A stretch of 64,000 nt of DNA from a bacterium (GCA_018266105.1 JAFEBA010000107.1:1-64000), one strand, 5' to 3'; shown: positions 33,911-42,718, counted from the first letter of the stretch. Numbers and translations: made by a program. Notes: generated by a model from the letters alone, not told the origin.

Positions 33911-34791
33911 CGTATTCTGACCCCTTTGCTGGCATCCCAGCGGAGCGGCTGGGGTAGCTTGGGGAGCGGGGAGTCGCTTAGCGGGTTGACCCGAACTCCA
34001 TACTTCCAGTTGGCCGGACAGATGGCCACAAAGCGGGCATAACCGCCGGTGCCACCGCGAAACTTGGGAAACCCCGTCAGCAGCAGAGCGCCGCGCGTGG
34101 GGACCTGGTCTAAATGGGCCACGCCTTCGGCCTGGGTATAGCCATTGCGTAGCAGCCAGGCTTCGCCGGCCAGATCGGTTGAGCAGTCAGTGTCCAGTGG
34201 CTCGTGACCGTGAAAGAGAATATGGCGTTGCTGATGGAGGAGCTTGAGGGCGGCCAGGGATACGCCCGGGAACTTGGAATCCGCGGCCAGGCCGGGCTGA
34301 CCCCAGCGCTTGCTCCAGTCTGATCGAACCATCACCACCGAGCCAGCCGGGATCGTGCCGTAGCGTTTCTCCCAGGCCAGAATGTCGGCCACCTGCAGCG
34401 AATAGTCCGGGTTCTTGCGGACCTGTTCCACAATCGAAATGCACACCAGGGGACGCAAGCAGTAACTGACCGGGATCTCGTCGATGGCTGGATAGTCCGG
34501 GTTCCAGTGCGCCGGCGGGTCCAGCTGACTGCCGAGCTGGTCGGTGCTCAGCTGGTAGCGGGTGGCTTCAAAGCCATCGTGATCGTAGCGATAAGACTGA
34601 CCCGTGGAGGGGTCGATGGCGGGCTCGAACTTGGAGGGACCAAAGCCTCGCCAGACGGTCGAATCCGGCTCCAGGGTATGGCTCAGGTCCACGTATCTGG
34701 CCTGGCCAAGGCTGTCCCGATAAACTTTCCACAGATCTTGAGCGCAGACCGGCGCGCTCAGCAGTGCCAGCAATGCAAGGTGTTTTAGCAT
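33907..34791 (-). CDS. Secreted cyclase family protein (KynB-like fold)
   Basis: 294 residues. A signal peptide is evident (MLKHLALLALLSAPVCAQ). The cyclase/kynurenine formamidase-like motif LGSQLDPPAHW carries the metal-binding Asp and His, and YVDLSHTLEPDS and GSVVMVRSDWS fit the family. The usual first His of HxGTHxD is replaced (STDQLGSQLD), a variant seen in some members. Substrate unknown; export suggests an extracytoplasmic amide or ester hydrolase. It overlaps the ADP-ribosylglycohydrolase stop by 7 bases, so they are one transcription unit. Confidence 0.85.
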   Translation of the reverse strand: MLKHLALLALLSAPVCAQDLWKVYRDSLGQARYVDLSHTLEPDSTVWRGFGPSKFEPAIDPSTGQSYRYDHDGFEATRYQLSTDQLGSQLDPPAHWNPDYPAIDEIPVSYCLRPLVCISIVEQVRKNPDYSLQVADILAWEKRYGTIPAGSVVMVRSDWSKRWGQPGLAADSKFPGVSLAALKLLHQQRHILFHGHEPLDTDCSTDLAGEAWLLRNGYTQAEGVAHLDQVPTRGALLLTGFPKFRGGTGGYARFVAICPANWKYGVRVNPLSDSPLPKLPQPLRWDASKGVRIR

Positions 34792-35624
34792 GGGAAGCGC
34801 TTCCGCAAGGCCCGGTCCAAATCTTGCAGATAGCCTTTTCCGAAGGCCCCATCCTCCAGGTCGCGCAGGAGAACCGATGGCAGGTCTCGCTCGTATTCCG
34901 GGCTGCAGGCGGCCAGACCCAGAGCCAGGCCCGCCACTGTATCCACATCGCCTGAATAGGCCACGCAGGCTTGGAGCAGGCCCGCCATGGAGTGATGTCG
35001 GCAGAGGGCCGTCAAGGCTGCCCGAGCGCTATCCATTCCGGTCGCTCCCACCTTGCCGCTCCAGTCGAACCAACCCGGACCCAGGTGATGCTGCAGGCTG
35101 GTGCGCAGCCCCAGCAGTGAACCCCCGTGCAGAAAGTGATGGGAGGCCAGGGCGATAGCCTGGGCGGAACGGATTCCGTCGGGGGTGTCGTGAGTCAGCC
35201 GGGCCTGCTCGGATGTGACTTCCAGCACGATTTCAGGTGTGTGCAGAAAGCCCAGCGGAAGGGAGCGCATGGCCGCCCCGCTCTTGTCGCTGTGAGGCTT
35301 GATGCGTTCCAGGAAATCGGCGCCATCCTGCACTGTCAGTAAGAAGTCATAGAAGCGCTGAGCGTAGCCTTCCCTCGGATCGCGCTTGAAGGCCTGGACG
35401 AAGTGCTCGGCCCACTCCAGGGGACTGGGGCGTTGATGATGCAGAAGCGCTTCGGCCACGGCCAGGCTCATCTGAGTATCGTCGGTATACATCCCGGGCT
35501 TGATGCCCCGATGGCGTGGGTGCTGAATGTAGCCGCGCAGATGGTTGTGGCTGCGGATGAGTTCCATGGGCGCGTACTCGAAGCCGGCTCCGTAGGCATC
35601 CCCAATTGCCAGAAAGATAAGCAT
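34785..35624 (-). CDS. ADP-ribosylglycohydrolase (DraG family)
   Basis: 279 residues. AIGDAYGAGFEY at the N-terminus, YTDDTQMSLAVAEALL (residues ~46-61) and SGDVDTVAGLALGLA near residue 225 contain the Asp/Thr residues that bind the two Mg ions in DraG/ARH3 enzymes. It removes ADP-ribose from protein, nucleic acid or small molecules. It is the first gene of the pair with the cyclase, and a perfect palindrome lies upstream. No ADP-ribosyltransferase gene is in the window. Confidence 0.9.
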   Translation of the reverse strand: MLIFLAIGDAYGAGFEYAPMELIRSHNHLRGYIQHPRHRGIKPGMYTDDTQMSLAVAEALLHHQRPSPLEWAEHFVQAFKRDPREGYAQRFYDFLLTVQDGADFLERIKPHSDKSGAAMRSLPLGFLHTPEIVLEVTSEQARLTHDTPDGIRSAQAIALASHHFLHGGSLLGLRTSLQHHLGPGWFDWSGKVGATGMDSARAALTALCRHHSMAGLLQACVAYSGDVDTVAGLALGLAACSPEYERDLPSVLLRDLEDGAFGKGYLQDLDRALRKRFPC

Positions 35625-35637
35625 TTTGTCTTGCTTC

Positions 35638-35652
35638 GTGTATTTAATACAC
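35638..35652. promoter_or_regulatory. Perfect 15-bp palindrome between divergent genes
   Basis: GTGTATTTAATACAC (arms GTGTATT/AATACAC) lies 13 bases upstream of the ADP-ribosylglycohydrolase start and ~50 bases upstream of the endonuclease start. It overlaps AT-rich promoter-like sequence and could be an operator shared by both genes. Confidence 0.45.
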
Positions 35653-35700
35653 TAATCCTGTTTTCAAGTGCTTTTCAGGGCCGACCGCTATTCTCAATGC

Positions 35701-36756
35701 ATGCAAGTCGGCGCGCTCAACAACATGACCCCAAGAGCACCTTCCCAGAAGGTTCCAGCCAGCGTTAGCACGCCCACTGACCGATACATCCCAACCTCGG
35801 CCGACAACGAGGTTGCGCCTGATTTAAAGCGGGTCCTGGAGGCGGCCGGCAAGCCCTACTACGATGAGGTTCAAGACCGGGCCGATCAGGCTCGCTACTA
35901 TGGCGATCTGCCTGCCAACTACCAGACTTTGAGCGAGCTGGTGCGACGCACCCATCGAGAGCGACTCGGCTTCGATCCGATCAAGCATCTCTTTCCCTGG
36001 GTCGACCTGCGTCCCAATCTGCGGCTTCAGAGCATCTACTCCACTCAACCGGTCACCACCACCGACCCCATCCGAGTGACCAAGGCCAAAGACTTCATTC
36101 AGAAGGTAAAGGTTCAGGGTAAGCCGCGCCTGCGTCAGGACGGCACATTGGTTGAGAAGAAAGTGAACGTCAAGACCGACTTCCGCGAGCAGGCCAAGCG
36201 CTGGGGTGAGGAGTTGCTGAAGGCGCCCACCAATGCTCTGGAGATCGCTCAGCGCATTGCACTGGTCGAGGGCTACCGCTTTTACAATGCCGAGCATTCG
36301 GTGCCGCAGTATTTCTTCGACCATGAGCGCACTCCCAAGGGAGACCTGCATCATCTGTTTGCCTGCGAGAAGAAGGCCAACGAGCAGAGGGGTTGCCGGC
36401 CCTACGGCGAGACTCGCCATCATCCCGAGGATCGCAGCCTGGGCGGCTGGGCCCCTAAAGACATCAACCGCTTTGAACCGGATGCCGGAAAAGGCGCAGT
36501 GGCTCGTGCCGCCCTCTATTTCCTGTTGCGCTACCCCGGCGAAATCGGCGAGAAGGCGGACGAGTATTGTCTCGAGGATATTCAGACCTTTTTGCGTTGG
36601 AATAAAGAAGACCCGGTTTCGTTGTATGAAAAACACCGAAACCAGGCCATCTTTGAAATTCAGGGCAATCGCAATCCCTTTATCGACCATCCAGAATGGG
36701 CGGACCAAATAGACTTTTCAGCCGCTTTCGCTGCGCCCCAAAAGCCAGTCGTCTAG
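35701..36756 (+). CDS. Endonuclease I (EndA/NucM) family nuclease
   Basis: About 351 residues from ATG 35701 (MQVGALNNMTPR); GTG 35668 and ATG 35725 are alternatives. The beta-beta-alpha-metal motif is YNAEHSVPQYFF, with DLHHLFACEKKANEQRG next and RYPGEIGEK later, all typical of endonuclease I. Most relatives are secreted and have disulfides; here no signal peptide is visible and the N-terminus is polar. TATTCT at 35689-35694 ends 6 bases before the ATG, so translation may be leaderless. Its TAG shares bases with a small convergent ORF. Confidence 0.85.
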   Translation: MQVGALNNMTPRAPSQKVPASVSTPTDRYIPTSADNEVAPDLKRVLEAAGKPYYDEVQDRADQARYYGDLPANYQTLSELVRRTHRERLGFDPIKHLFPWVDLRPNLRLQSIYSTQPVTTTDPIRVTKAKDFIQKVKVQGKPRLRQDGTLVEKKVNVKTDFREQAKRWGEELLKAPTNALEIAQRIALVEGYRFYNAEHSVPQYFFDHERTPKGDLHHLFACEKKANEQRGCRPYGETRHHPEDRSLGGWAPKDINRFEPDAGKGAVARAALYFLLRYPGEIGEKADEYCLEDIQTFLRWNKEDPVSLYEKHRNQAIFEIQGNRNPFIDHPEWADQIDFSAAFAAPQKPVV

Positions 36757-36830
36757 ATCATGTGAAAAAGCTTGAGCAGAATAATCCCCGAGATCGGCAC
36801 TCCGAGTAACCACAGCACAATCATACGCAT
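36753..36830 (-). CDS. 25-residue hydrophobic small protein
   Basis: ATG at 36828-36830 to TAG at 36753-36755 encodes MRMIVLWLLGVPISGIILLK followed by LFHMI. AGGAGG lies at 36840-36845, 9 bases upstream. A single membrane helix spans nearly the whole peptide. Its stop shares CTAG with the endonuclease stop on the other strand. It resembles single-helix membrane microproteins in form, but no family is recognised. Confidence 0.55.
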   Translation of the reverse strand: MRMIVLWLLGVPISGIILLKLFHMI

Positions 36831-36896
36831 CGTTTCAATCCTCCTACTTGGTGTAGGCTTAGATTAAGGGCCTGGCGGGTTTTTGCCCCGGTGTAC

Positions 36897-36925
36897 TGGT
36901 CAGGTATTGCGGGTACCGCTATACT
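36897..36925 (+). promoter_or_regulatory. Candidate leaderless promoter for the small dehydrogenase subunit
   Basis: TGGTCA (36897-36902) and TATACT (36920-36925) are 17 bases apart. TATACT ends 7 bases before the ATG at 36933 and no Shine-Dalgarno is seen. Confidence 0.5.
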
Positions 36926-36932
36926 GACGCCC

Positions 36933-37226
36933 ATGCAACGCCGCAACTTCCTGCTGGCCGTGGCCTGGCTTGGCTTGATGGGTCTGAGTTGGGCTCAATC
37001 CACTCCCGAACAAATGGCTTCCTGGCTGTTGGGAGAACGGGTGGAACAGGTGCCCCCGGAACTTCTCGAGGATTTGCGTCGGGCGGAGATTGATGAGGCG
37101 GCGGCTCGCCGGGTCCTTTCGCGTCTGGCCCCAATGCGAGCCTGGAAGTGGGTTCCCTTCGCCAATCCGCCCGGTCAGCCGCCGGCTCGTCGCCCGGATT
37201 GGAATCGGGCTTGGAAACCGAGGTAG
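36933..37226 (+). CDS. Small exported partner of the GMC dehydrogenase
   Basis: 97 residues from ATG 36933. It begins MQRRNFLLAVAWLGLMGLSW followed by AQS, a signal sequence with a twin-Arg (RRNFL) resembling Tat signals. The mature part is short and helical (LLEDLRRAEIDEAAARRVL). Membrane gluconate/fructose dehydrogenases often pair a GMC flavoprotein lacking its own signal with a small Tat-exported subunit; this arrangement fits, since the next gene starts inside this one. The specific subunit family is inferred. Confidence 0.6.
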   Translation: MQRRNFLLAVAWLGLMGLSWAQSTPEQMASWLLGERVEQVPPELLEDLRRAEIDEAAARRVLSRLAPMRAWKWVPFANPPGQPPARRPDWNRAWKPR

Positions 37227-38707
37227 CGGTCGTCGGTTCAGGGGTGTCCGGGGCCCTGGCCGCTTGGAAATTGGCCCAGGCCGGCCGTCGGGTTCTGCTG
37301 ATCGAAGCCGGACCAAGCGTGGACCGGGCTGAGGCTGTTCGCAATTTTGCAGCTCGCGAGAATCCAGACGACACCTATCCCGCCGGGCCTGACCAACCAC
37401 GCTTCAGCGGCAACGGCTACTTCGAGCAGGCCGGGCCGGAGCCGTTCACGGCTGTCTACGAAAAACTGGTCGGGGGCACCACCTGGCACTGGTCCGGAAC
37501 ATGTCTGCGTTTTTTAGCCTCCGACTTCCGCCTGCGAACCCTCTATGGGGTGGGTCAGGATTGGCCCATCGGCCTTTCCGATTTGCTGCCCTACTATGCT
37601 GAGGCTGAGCGTGAGCTGGGGGTGGCCGGCTCCTTTTTGCCGCCATTGCCGCCGACCTATCTGGACCGAGAGCTGGCTCGCGCGGCTCAACGTCGAGGCT
37701 ACCGCGTGGAGGTACTGCCGGCCGCGCGCAATTCGGTAGAGTATGATGGTCGTCCAGCCTGTCGAGGCAGCGCCACCTGTTTTCCCATCTGTCCCATCGG
37801 GGCCAAGTATGACGCTTCGGTGCATGTCCGTAAAGCTGTAAAGGCGGGCGCTCTGCTTTGGAGCGAGACGCCAGTGTTACGTTTGCTGGCCCAGGATGGC
37901 CGGGTCACCGGTCTGGAGTGTCGGCGCGGCGGAGAAGTCATTGGTGTTCAAGCTTCACTGGTTTTGCTCGCCGCCAATGCTATCGAGTCTCCTCGGCTTT
38001 TGCTTCACTCCGGCATCCCCAACCCTTGGGTCGGACGATTCTTGATGGGCATGGCTGGACAGGTCAGCCGGGCTCTGGCTCCCCGACCGGTCTGGCCCTT
38101 CCGCTCTCCCCAGGTTGTGTCGGGAATCACCCAGTTTCGCGACGGGGCCTTTCGTCGGCACCGGGCCGGCATGGTCATCTCGGTCGGCAACGATGGCTGG
38201 CCGGACGGTGCTCCGCCCCGGCTGGCGGGCCGGCTGGTGGAGCAAGGCTTCAAGGGTCAGGCATTACAGGCGGCCGTGCGTGAACACGTCAGCCGTCAGC
38301 TCTTGCTCGTTTCCAGCTGCGAGGAGCTGCCACGGCCCGAAAATCGCGTTGAACTCTCGGATCAAAAGGATGGTTTGGGTGTCCCGCGCCCACGCCTGCA
38401 TTACAAGCTTGGCCGCTATACACTAAACGCCATTGATGAGTCCGTTCTGATTCACGCCCGTATTTTCGATGAATTGGGTGCCAGTCAGATTCATCATTAT
38501 GAACAGGCAGAGGACCCCGCTCACCTGGCCGGGACCTGCCGAATGGGAGAGGTGGTGGATGCCGGCCTGCGCAGTCGTGATTGGTCCAACCTTTATGTGC
38601 TGGGCAGTTCCGTTTTCCCCACTTGCGGTACGGCTCCGCCTACTTTAACGGTGGCCGCGCTTACGTTGCGCTGCGTCGAGATGTTGGCGAAAACAAGATC
38701 CTCCTGA
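37199..38707 (+). CDS. GMC oxidoreductase flavoprotein subunit (gluconate/fructose dehydrogenase-like)
   Basis: About 500 residues. FAD motif VAVVGSGVSGALAAWKLA at the N-terminus, GGTTWHWSGTCLRF, CRGSATCFPICPIG (the Fe-S cysteine cluster seen in gluconate/fructose 5-dehydrogenase subunits), and C-terminal HLAGTCRMG and PTCGTAPPTLTVAAL with the catalytic His region. TTG at 37199 or 37211 is the likely start, overlapping the small subunit by ~15-28 bases. No c-type cytochrome subunit gene follows. Its last 115 bases overlap the convergent DUF2330 gene. Confidence 0.88.
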   Translation: MESGLETEVAVVGSGVSGALAAWKLAQAGRRVLLIEAGPSVDRAEAVRNFAARENPDDTYPAGPDQPRFSGNGYFEQAGPEPFTAVYEKLVGGTTWHWSGTCLRFLASDFRLRTLYGVGQDWPIGLSDLLPYYAEAERELGVAGSFLPPLPPTYLDRELARAAQRRGYRVEVLPAARNSVEYDGRPACRGSATCFPICPIGAKYDASVHVRKAVKAGALLWSETPVLRLLAQDGRVTGLECRRGGEVIGVQASLVLLAANAIESPRLLLHSGIPNPWVGRFLMGMAGQVSRALAPRPVWPFRSPQVVSGITQFRDGAFRRHRAGMVISVGNDGWPDGAPPRLAGRLVEQGFKGQALQAAVREHVSRQLLLVSSCEELPRPENRVELSDQKDGLGVPRPRLHYKLGRYTLNAIDESVLIHARIFDELGASQIHHYEQAEDPAHLAGTCRMGEVVDAGLRSRDWSNLYVLGSSVFPTCGTAPPTLTVAALTLRCVEMLAKTRSS

Positions 38708-39627
38708 CGCTGCTCGTCCTTGAGCACGGCCGTAAATTTGTGCAGGGCACCCCCTTTGGGAAGCAGGCGGCGCAGGGTTGGGAAATCGCCCACGGGAGAG
38801 GTGCCGGGAGGTCCGGTGACAGTGAATTCGTTTCCCTGCCCGGGCTTGAGCTGAAAAGTTTCCTGCTTGAGGGCCGGGCCGGAGAACGGGTCTTTGCCTG
38901 TGCGTGGTTTGTAGGCCTCCACCGAGCCGGCCACGTACAGCTCCATTTCGGACGGCCCGGGATTGGCGGCGGTGACCTTGAGTGGGTAGCTCAATTGTTT
39001 GGCTTTGAACGTCAAATGCATGGGGGCGATGGTGCCGCTGCGCAGGCGTTCGGCGATGGTGGCGTTGTCCTTCGCGCCATTGCGAATTCGAGCCGCCACG
39101 AAAATGAACTTGCGCTGGACGTAGTAGTCCAGGTGACCCCGGGCGTTCTTGGTTAGCTGGAAGTCGTTTTGTTTCAGCCATTCGTAAAGGCCTCCGCTTG
39201 AGGTGGCTGACAGTAAAGCCAGGTCGTAAGGACCTTCTTCGCGCCGTTCGAGCACGGTCACGCCTCTCTCCGGCGCTCCGGCGGCGGCTCCCGGGGCGCG
39301 CGCGGTCAGCATCTCGCCTTTCTGGATCTCGGTGAGGCGACGCAGTTCAGTGAAGGGCGCGCCCTTCTCGACCTTGACCTCGGGTCGGCTCTCAACCGGT
39401 ATCACCCAGGCGAACTCGTTGGTTCCGCCCGAATAAATGACTGACAGCAGCATGTGCTCTTTGTCGCCGGTTTGCCACAAGAAGGCGCTCTGCTTGTCCA
39501 GGTGGATACTGGGGGGCTGGTTGCTGACCCGATCTAAGCGGGGGATCGCGCAGCAGGATTGTCCCGGCAAGCTGAGCCACCAGGAAGTTCCGCTGATTAC
39601 GGCGGCGCCGAGTAAATACTTCTTCAT
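38593..39627 (-). CDS. DUF2330 protein, copy 2
   Basis: 344 residues. Signal peptide MKKYLLGAAVISGTSWWLSL, then CCAIPRLDR. DUF2330 features: FAWVIPVESRPEV, GAPFTELRRLTEI, GTIAPMHLTFKAKQLSYPLK. It is a paralogue of the upstream gene, sharing long blocks of identity. Its last ~38 residues have no counterpart in the other copy and are encoded antisense to the GMC gene, so the original stop was probably lost. The stop of copy 1 overlaps this start (ATGA). Exported; function unknown. Confidence 0.88.
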   Translation of the reverse strand: MKKYLLGAAVISGTSWWLSLPGQSCCAIPRLDRVSNQPPSIHLDKQSAFLWQTGDKEHMLLSVIYSGGTNEFAWVIPVESRPEVKVEKGAPFTELRRLTEIQKGEMLTARAPGAAAGAPERGVTVLERREEGPYDLALLSATSSGGLYEWLKQNDFQLTKNARGHLDYYVQRKFIFVAARIRNGAKDNATIAERLRSGTIAPMHLTFKAKQLSYPLKVTAANPGPSEMELYVAGSVEAYKPRTGKDPFSGPALKQETFQLKPGQGNEFTVTGPPGTSPVGDFPTLRRLLPKGGALHKFTAVLKDEQRQEDLVFANISTQRNVSAATVKVGGAVPQVGKTELPST

Positions 39628-40613
39628 TGTTTGCCTCCATTCACCTGGGCGAAGACCAGGTCGTCCTGGCGCTGTGAATCGTCCAGCACCGCGTTGTATT
39701 TGGTGAGCTTGCCTCCCTCAGGCAGCAATCGAGCCAGGGTCGGGAAATTGCCCAGGGGATTGGCGAGACCGGGCGGCCCGGAGACGGCGAAATTTCCGCC
39801 ACCCTTGGGTTTGAGGCTGAACACCTGAGGCCTTACGGGCGGGCGGTTGTTGCGCAGGCTGCGGGGGGTCCCGTTGACCTGCTTCAGGACTTTTGCCTCC
39901 GGCCATGTCTCCCCGGCTACGTAAATTTCCATTTCCGAAAGTCCCGGGTTGACCGCGGTCATCTTGAGTGGGTAACTCAGTTGTCGGGCTTTAAAAGTAA
40001 GGTGCATCGGCGCGATGGTTCCTCCGCGCAGACGTTGACTGACGGTCTGGTTCTGCTTGGCTCCGTTGCGAATGCGGGCGGCCACAAAAACATAGTGGTG
40101 ACCGATATAGTAGTCCAGTTGACCGCGTGCGTCCTTGCTGACGATGAAGTGATTTTTCTTGAGCCAGTCATACAGCCCCCCGCCGGAAGTGGCTGAGAGC
40201 ACGGCGATGTTGTAGGGGCCGTCTTCCTTCTGTTCTAGCACCGTGACCCCGTCTTCATTGGGCATACCCTTGCCGCCACCGGTGGGGGCCGAGCGCAGAG
40301 CCACCGGTTTGGCGATTTCCGTGAGGCGACGCAGTTCTGTAAAGGGAGCCCCCTTTTCCACCGTGACTTCAGGCCTGGACTCGACCGGGATGACCCAGGC
40401 GAATTCCTCCGTTCCGCCGGAGTATTGAACCGAAAGGAGCATATGCTCTTGCGCTCCTTGCTGCCAGAGCAGCGCGCTCTGGCGGTCCAGTCGGATGCTT
40501 GACTGCTCGGGCCGGTTCGAGGGTCCCGCGAAGGCACCGCAGCTTCGACCGGGCTGGGCGCAGAGGGTGGCGGCAGCAGCGAAAAGTGAAAGGTAAAGTG
40601 CAGGCTTTTTCAT
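39624..40613 (-). CDS. DUF2330 protein, copy 1
   Basis: 329 residues. Signal peptide MKKPALYLSLFAAAATLCAQ, then GRSCGAFAGPSNRP. It has the same DUF2330 blocks as its neighbour (FAWVIPVESRPEV, GAPFTELRRLTEI, APMHLTFKARQLSYPLK, EMEIYVAGE) and ends DDLVFAQVNGGKQ. GGGGA lies close before the ATG. The tandem pair indicates recent duplication. DUF2330 is known from exported proteins of several environmental phyla; no function is established. Confidence 0.88.
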   Translation of the reverse strand: MKKPALYLSLFAAAATLCAQPGRSCGAFAGPSNRPEQSSIRLDRQSALLWQQGAQEHMLLSVQYSGGTEEFAWVIPVESRPEVTVEKGAPFTELRRLTEIAKPVALRSAPTGGGKGMPNEDGVTVLEQKEDGPYNIAVLSATSGGGLYDWLKKNHFIVSKDARGQLDYYIGHHYVFVAARIRNGAKQNQTVSQRLRGGTIAPMHLTFKARQLSYPLKMTAVNPGLSEMEIYVAGETWPEAKVLKQVNGTPRSLRNNRPPVRPQVFSLKPKGGGNFAVSGPPGLANPLGNFPTLARLLPEGGKLTKYNAVLDDSQRQDDLVFAQVNGGKQ

Positions 40614-40722
40614 GTTCCCCTGTTGGCTGTTTGACCGCAGCAGGCCTGCTGATCGCGATCTTTATAAAACCTTTATGTAATCCTCTCCAGGGATTGGCTG
40701 CCGATCGGCCAAGCCTCCAAGC

Positions 40723-42099
40723 TTGTTCATTCACGACCTCATTCAGAAGAATTTGAAATGTGATCGCCAGGAGAGCGAGCATATCTTCTTTTCCTTCACT
40801 TTTTTCTTCTGCTTGATGGCCTCCTACTACATTCTTCAGCCTCTGCGCGACGAGGTTGGGGTTCTGTTGGGCGACACACCGACGCTTTTCCTTTGGACCA
40901 TGGGGGTGATGTTCGCGGTCAACCCCATCTTTAGCGTTGTGATGGGCAAGATTCCTCGGCCGCGCCTGGTGCCCGTGATCTACCGATTTTTTATGCTGAA
41001 TCTGGTGTTGTTCATCCTCGGCTTCAAGTGGATTGGGGCTGCTCAGGGTGAAGCTTCAGTCCAAGGCACGGCTCGTCTGATCCCCAGTATTTTCTTCGTC
41101 TGGGTCAGTGTCTTCAATCTTTTTGCCATGTCCTTGTTCTGGTCGGTTATGGCCGATCGCTTTACGGGTAGCCAGGGTCGTAAGTTTTTCGGATTCATCG
41201 GCGCGGGCGGCACGCTCGGTCAACTGGTCGGCTCAACCAGTGCCGCACTTTTGGTCAAGAGCCTGGGAGCCACCAACCTGATTTTCGTCTCGGTTGTTCT
41301 ACTGGAGCTGAGCGTCCGGGCTCGACCCAGCCTGGAGGACCTGACCACCGAAAAGGCTGCCAGCTCCAAAGAGCCCCAAGGGTCAGGCGACCAGCCCGCC
41401 AAGCCGAAACCCTGGACCGGCGTCATGTTGGTGTTGAAGTCTCCTTACATCTTTGGCATCTGCTGTTACCTGTTGCTCTACGCATTTACCAGTTCGTTTA
41501 TTTATTTTCAAAAGCAGATGGTGGTGGGCGACGTATTCAAGACTCGCGAAGATCGCGTTGCCTTTTTCGGATGGATGAATTTCATCTCATCCGGCGGAAC
41601 CTTGCTGGTCCAGTTGTTTGTGACCGGACGTCTGATTTCTTCGATGGGCCTGATTTTTTCGCTTTCGTTGGTGCCGGCCTTCACCTGTCTGGGCTTTGTG
41701 GCCCTGGCCCTGCAGCCGGGCCTGATCCTTCTGTCGCTGTTTGATGCCTTCCGCAAGATGCTGAATTTCGCCATCGCTCGACCCTCGCGCGAGATTCTTT
41801 TCACGGTCGTGTCCAAAGAGGACAAGTACATTGCCAAGAACTTCGTGGATACTTTTGTTTATCGAGCCGGCGACAGCCTGGCTTCATTTGCCTTCACTGG
41901 AATAACCAGGTTAAACCTGGGCGGGCAGGCCTATTCCTGGACAGCGGTTCCGTTCTCTTGTCTCTGGGTGGCAGTGGCGGCTTTGCTGGCCAGGGCCCAG
42001 CGCACCAAGCAAGAGGCCCAGGAAGCAGCTCTGGCCCAGGCAACCCCCGCGCCAGAGGAGTCGGCTGGCCTGAGCGACCAGCCGACCGGGGGATCTTAG
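40723..42099 (+). CDS. MFS-type carrier related to NTP/NDP exchangers
   Basis: 458 residues, 12 predicted helices, ending in a soluble Gln/Ala/Pro-rich tail. FFSFTFFFCLMASYYILQPLRDEVG and WSVMADRFTGSQGRKFFGFIGAGGTLGQL match the bacterial proteins annotated as NTP/NDP exchange transporters or related MFS carriers. Transport of nucleotides is not proven for free-living relatives. TTG at 40723 is the apparent start; no good ribosome site is seen, so the start is uncertain. Its stop overlaps the convergent gene's stop. Confidence 0.8.
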   Translation: MFIHDLIQKNLKCDRQESEHIFFSFTFFFCLMASYYILQPLRDEVGVLLGDTPTLFLWTMGVMFAVNPIFSVVMGKIPRPRLVPVIYRFFMLNLVLFILGFKWIGAAQGEASVQGTARLIPSIFFVWVSVFNLFAMSLFWSVMADRFTGSQGRKFFGFIGAGGTLGQLVGSTSAALLVKSLGATNLIFVSVVLLELSVRARPSLEDLTTEKAASSKEPQGSGDQPAKPKPWTGVMLVLKSPYIFGICCYLLLYAFTSSFIYFQKQMVVGDVFKTREDRVAFFGWMNFISSGGTLLVQLFVTGRLISSMGLIFSLSLVPAFTCLGFVALALQPGLILLSLFDAFRKMLNFAIARPSREILFTVVSKEDKYIAKNFVDTFVYRAGDSLASFAFTGITRLNLGGQAYSWTAVPFSCLWVAVAALLARAQRTKQEAQEAALAQATPAPEESAGLSDQPTGGS

Positions 42100-42536
42100 C
42101 CCCCGGCGATCTTCCACTCGATCTGGTAAGAGTCGACTTCCTGCTTGCGCGAGATGAATTCGATGCTGTGGTAGCTATCGTTGCTTCCTTCTTCTCCTCG
42201 CCAGCGCTCGCATTGAATGTTGTCCTCCTCAAAGTCGACACGCCAGCGTTCCTCACGACCATCATCAAAGGTTCCGATCTGCTTGCGGGTAAACTCCAGC
42301 AGGCCGGCTTTTAAACCGCCGCTGATCTTGCCCTTGAGGACCTGGACGGATTCGAATCCGTCCGGATTCAGGAAGGGTTGCGCCAGGGCAAACTCGCCCC
42401 GAGCCGGATTGACGTCCTGTTGACCGTTGTCTTTGTCGAGCAGGTGCATGAAGCCGTTTTCCAGCTGGCAACGCCGCTGCTCGGATTGCTTCCAGCTGAG
42501 GGTTTTGAAGATGTGGTCGGTGCGCGAGGATTTCAT
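42096..42536 (-). CDS. Small soluble protein of unknown function
   Basis: 146 residues from ATG 42536 (MKSSRTDHIFKTLSWKQ), with AAGGAG upstream; a longer frame into the upstream gene region is rejected. It is polar and beta-rich, with MHLLDKDNGQQDVNPARG, RWRVDFEEDNIQCERW and SYHSIEFISRKQEVDSYQIE. No signal peptide or membrane helix. No family recognised. It is divergent from the E2 gene. Confidence 0.65.
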   Translation of the reverse strand: MKSSRTDHIFKTLSWKQSEQRRCQLENGFMHLLDKDNGQQDVNPARGEFALAQPFLNPDGFESVQVLKGKISGGLKAGLLEFTRKQIGTFDDGREERWRVDFEEDNIQCERWRGEEGSNDSYHSIEFISRKQEVDSYQIEWKIAGG

Positions 42537-42718
42537 GACGGGGTCTCCTTGTGTGTGATGAGCCCAGTCTACGGGTCGGGTTTCTACCGGTTTTCTACGG
42601 CAGCAACGGTTTGTTGCCGTTCTTTGGCCATTCCATGGACGTCCCAATCTCCGCTCAAGAGGGTTTCGCCAAACGGGAAGAAACACAGGCCACAGACCGT
42701 AATCCAAAGGAGTCCGAT

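Noticed and set aside
35824..36708. 294-residue minus-strand ORF
   Set aside because: Antisense to the endonuclease I gene with intact catalytic motif.
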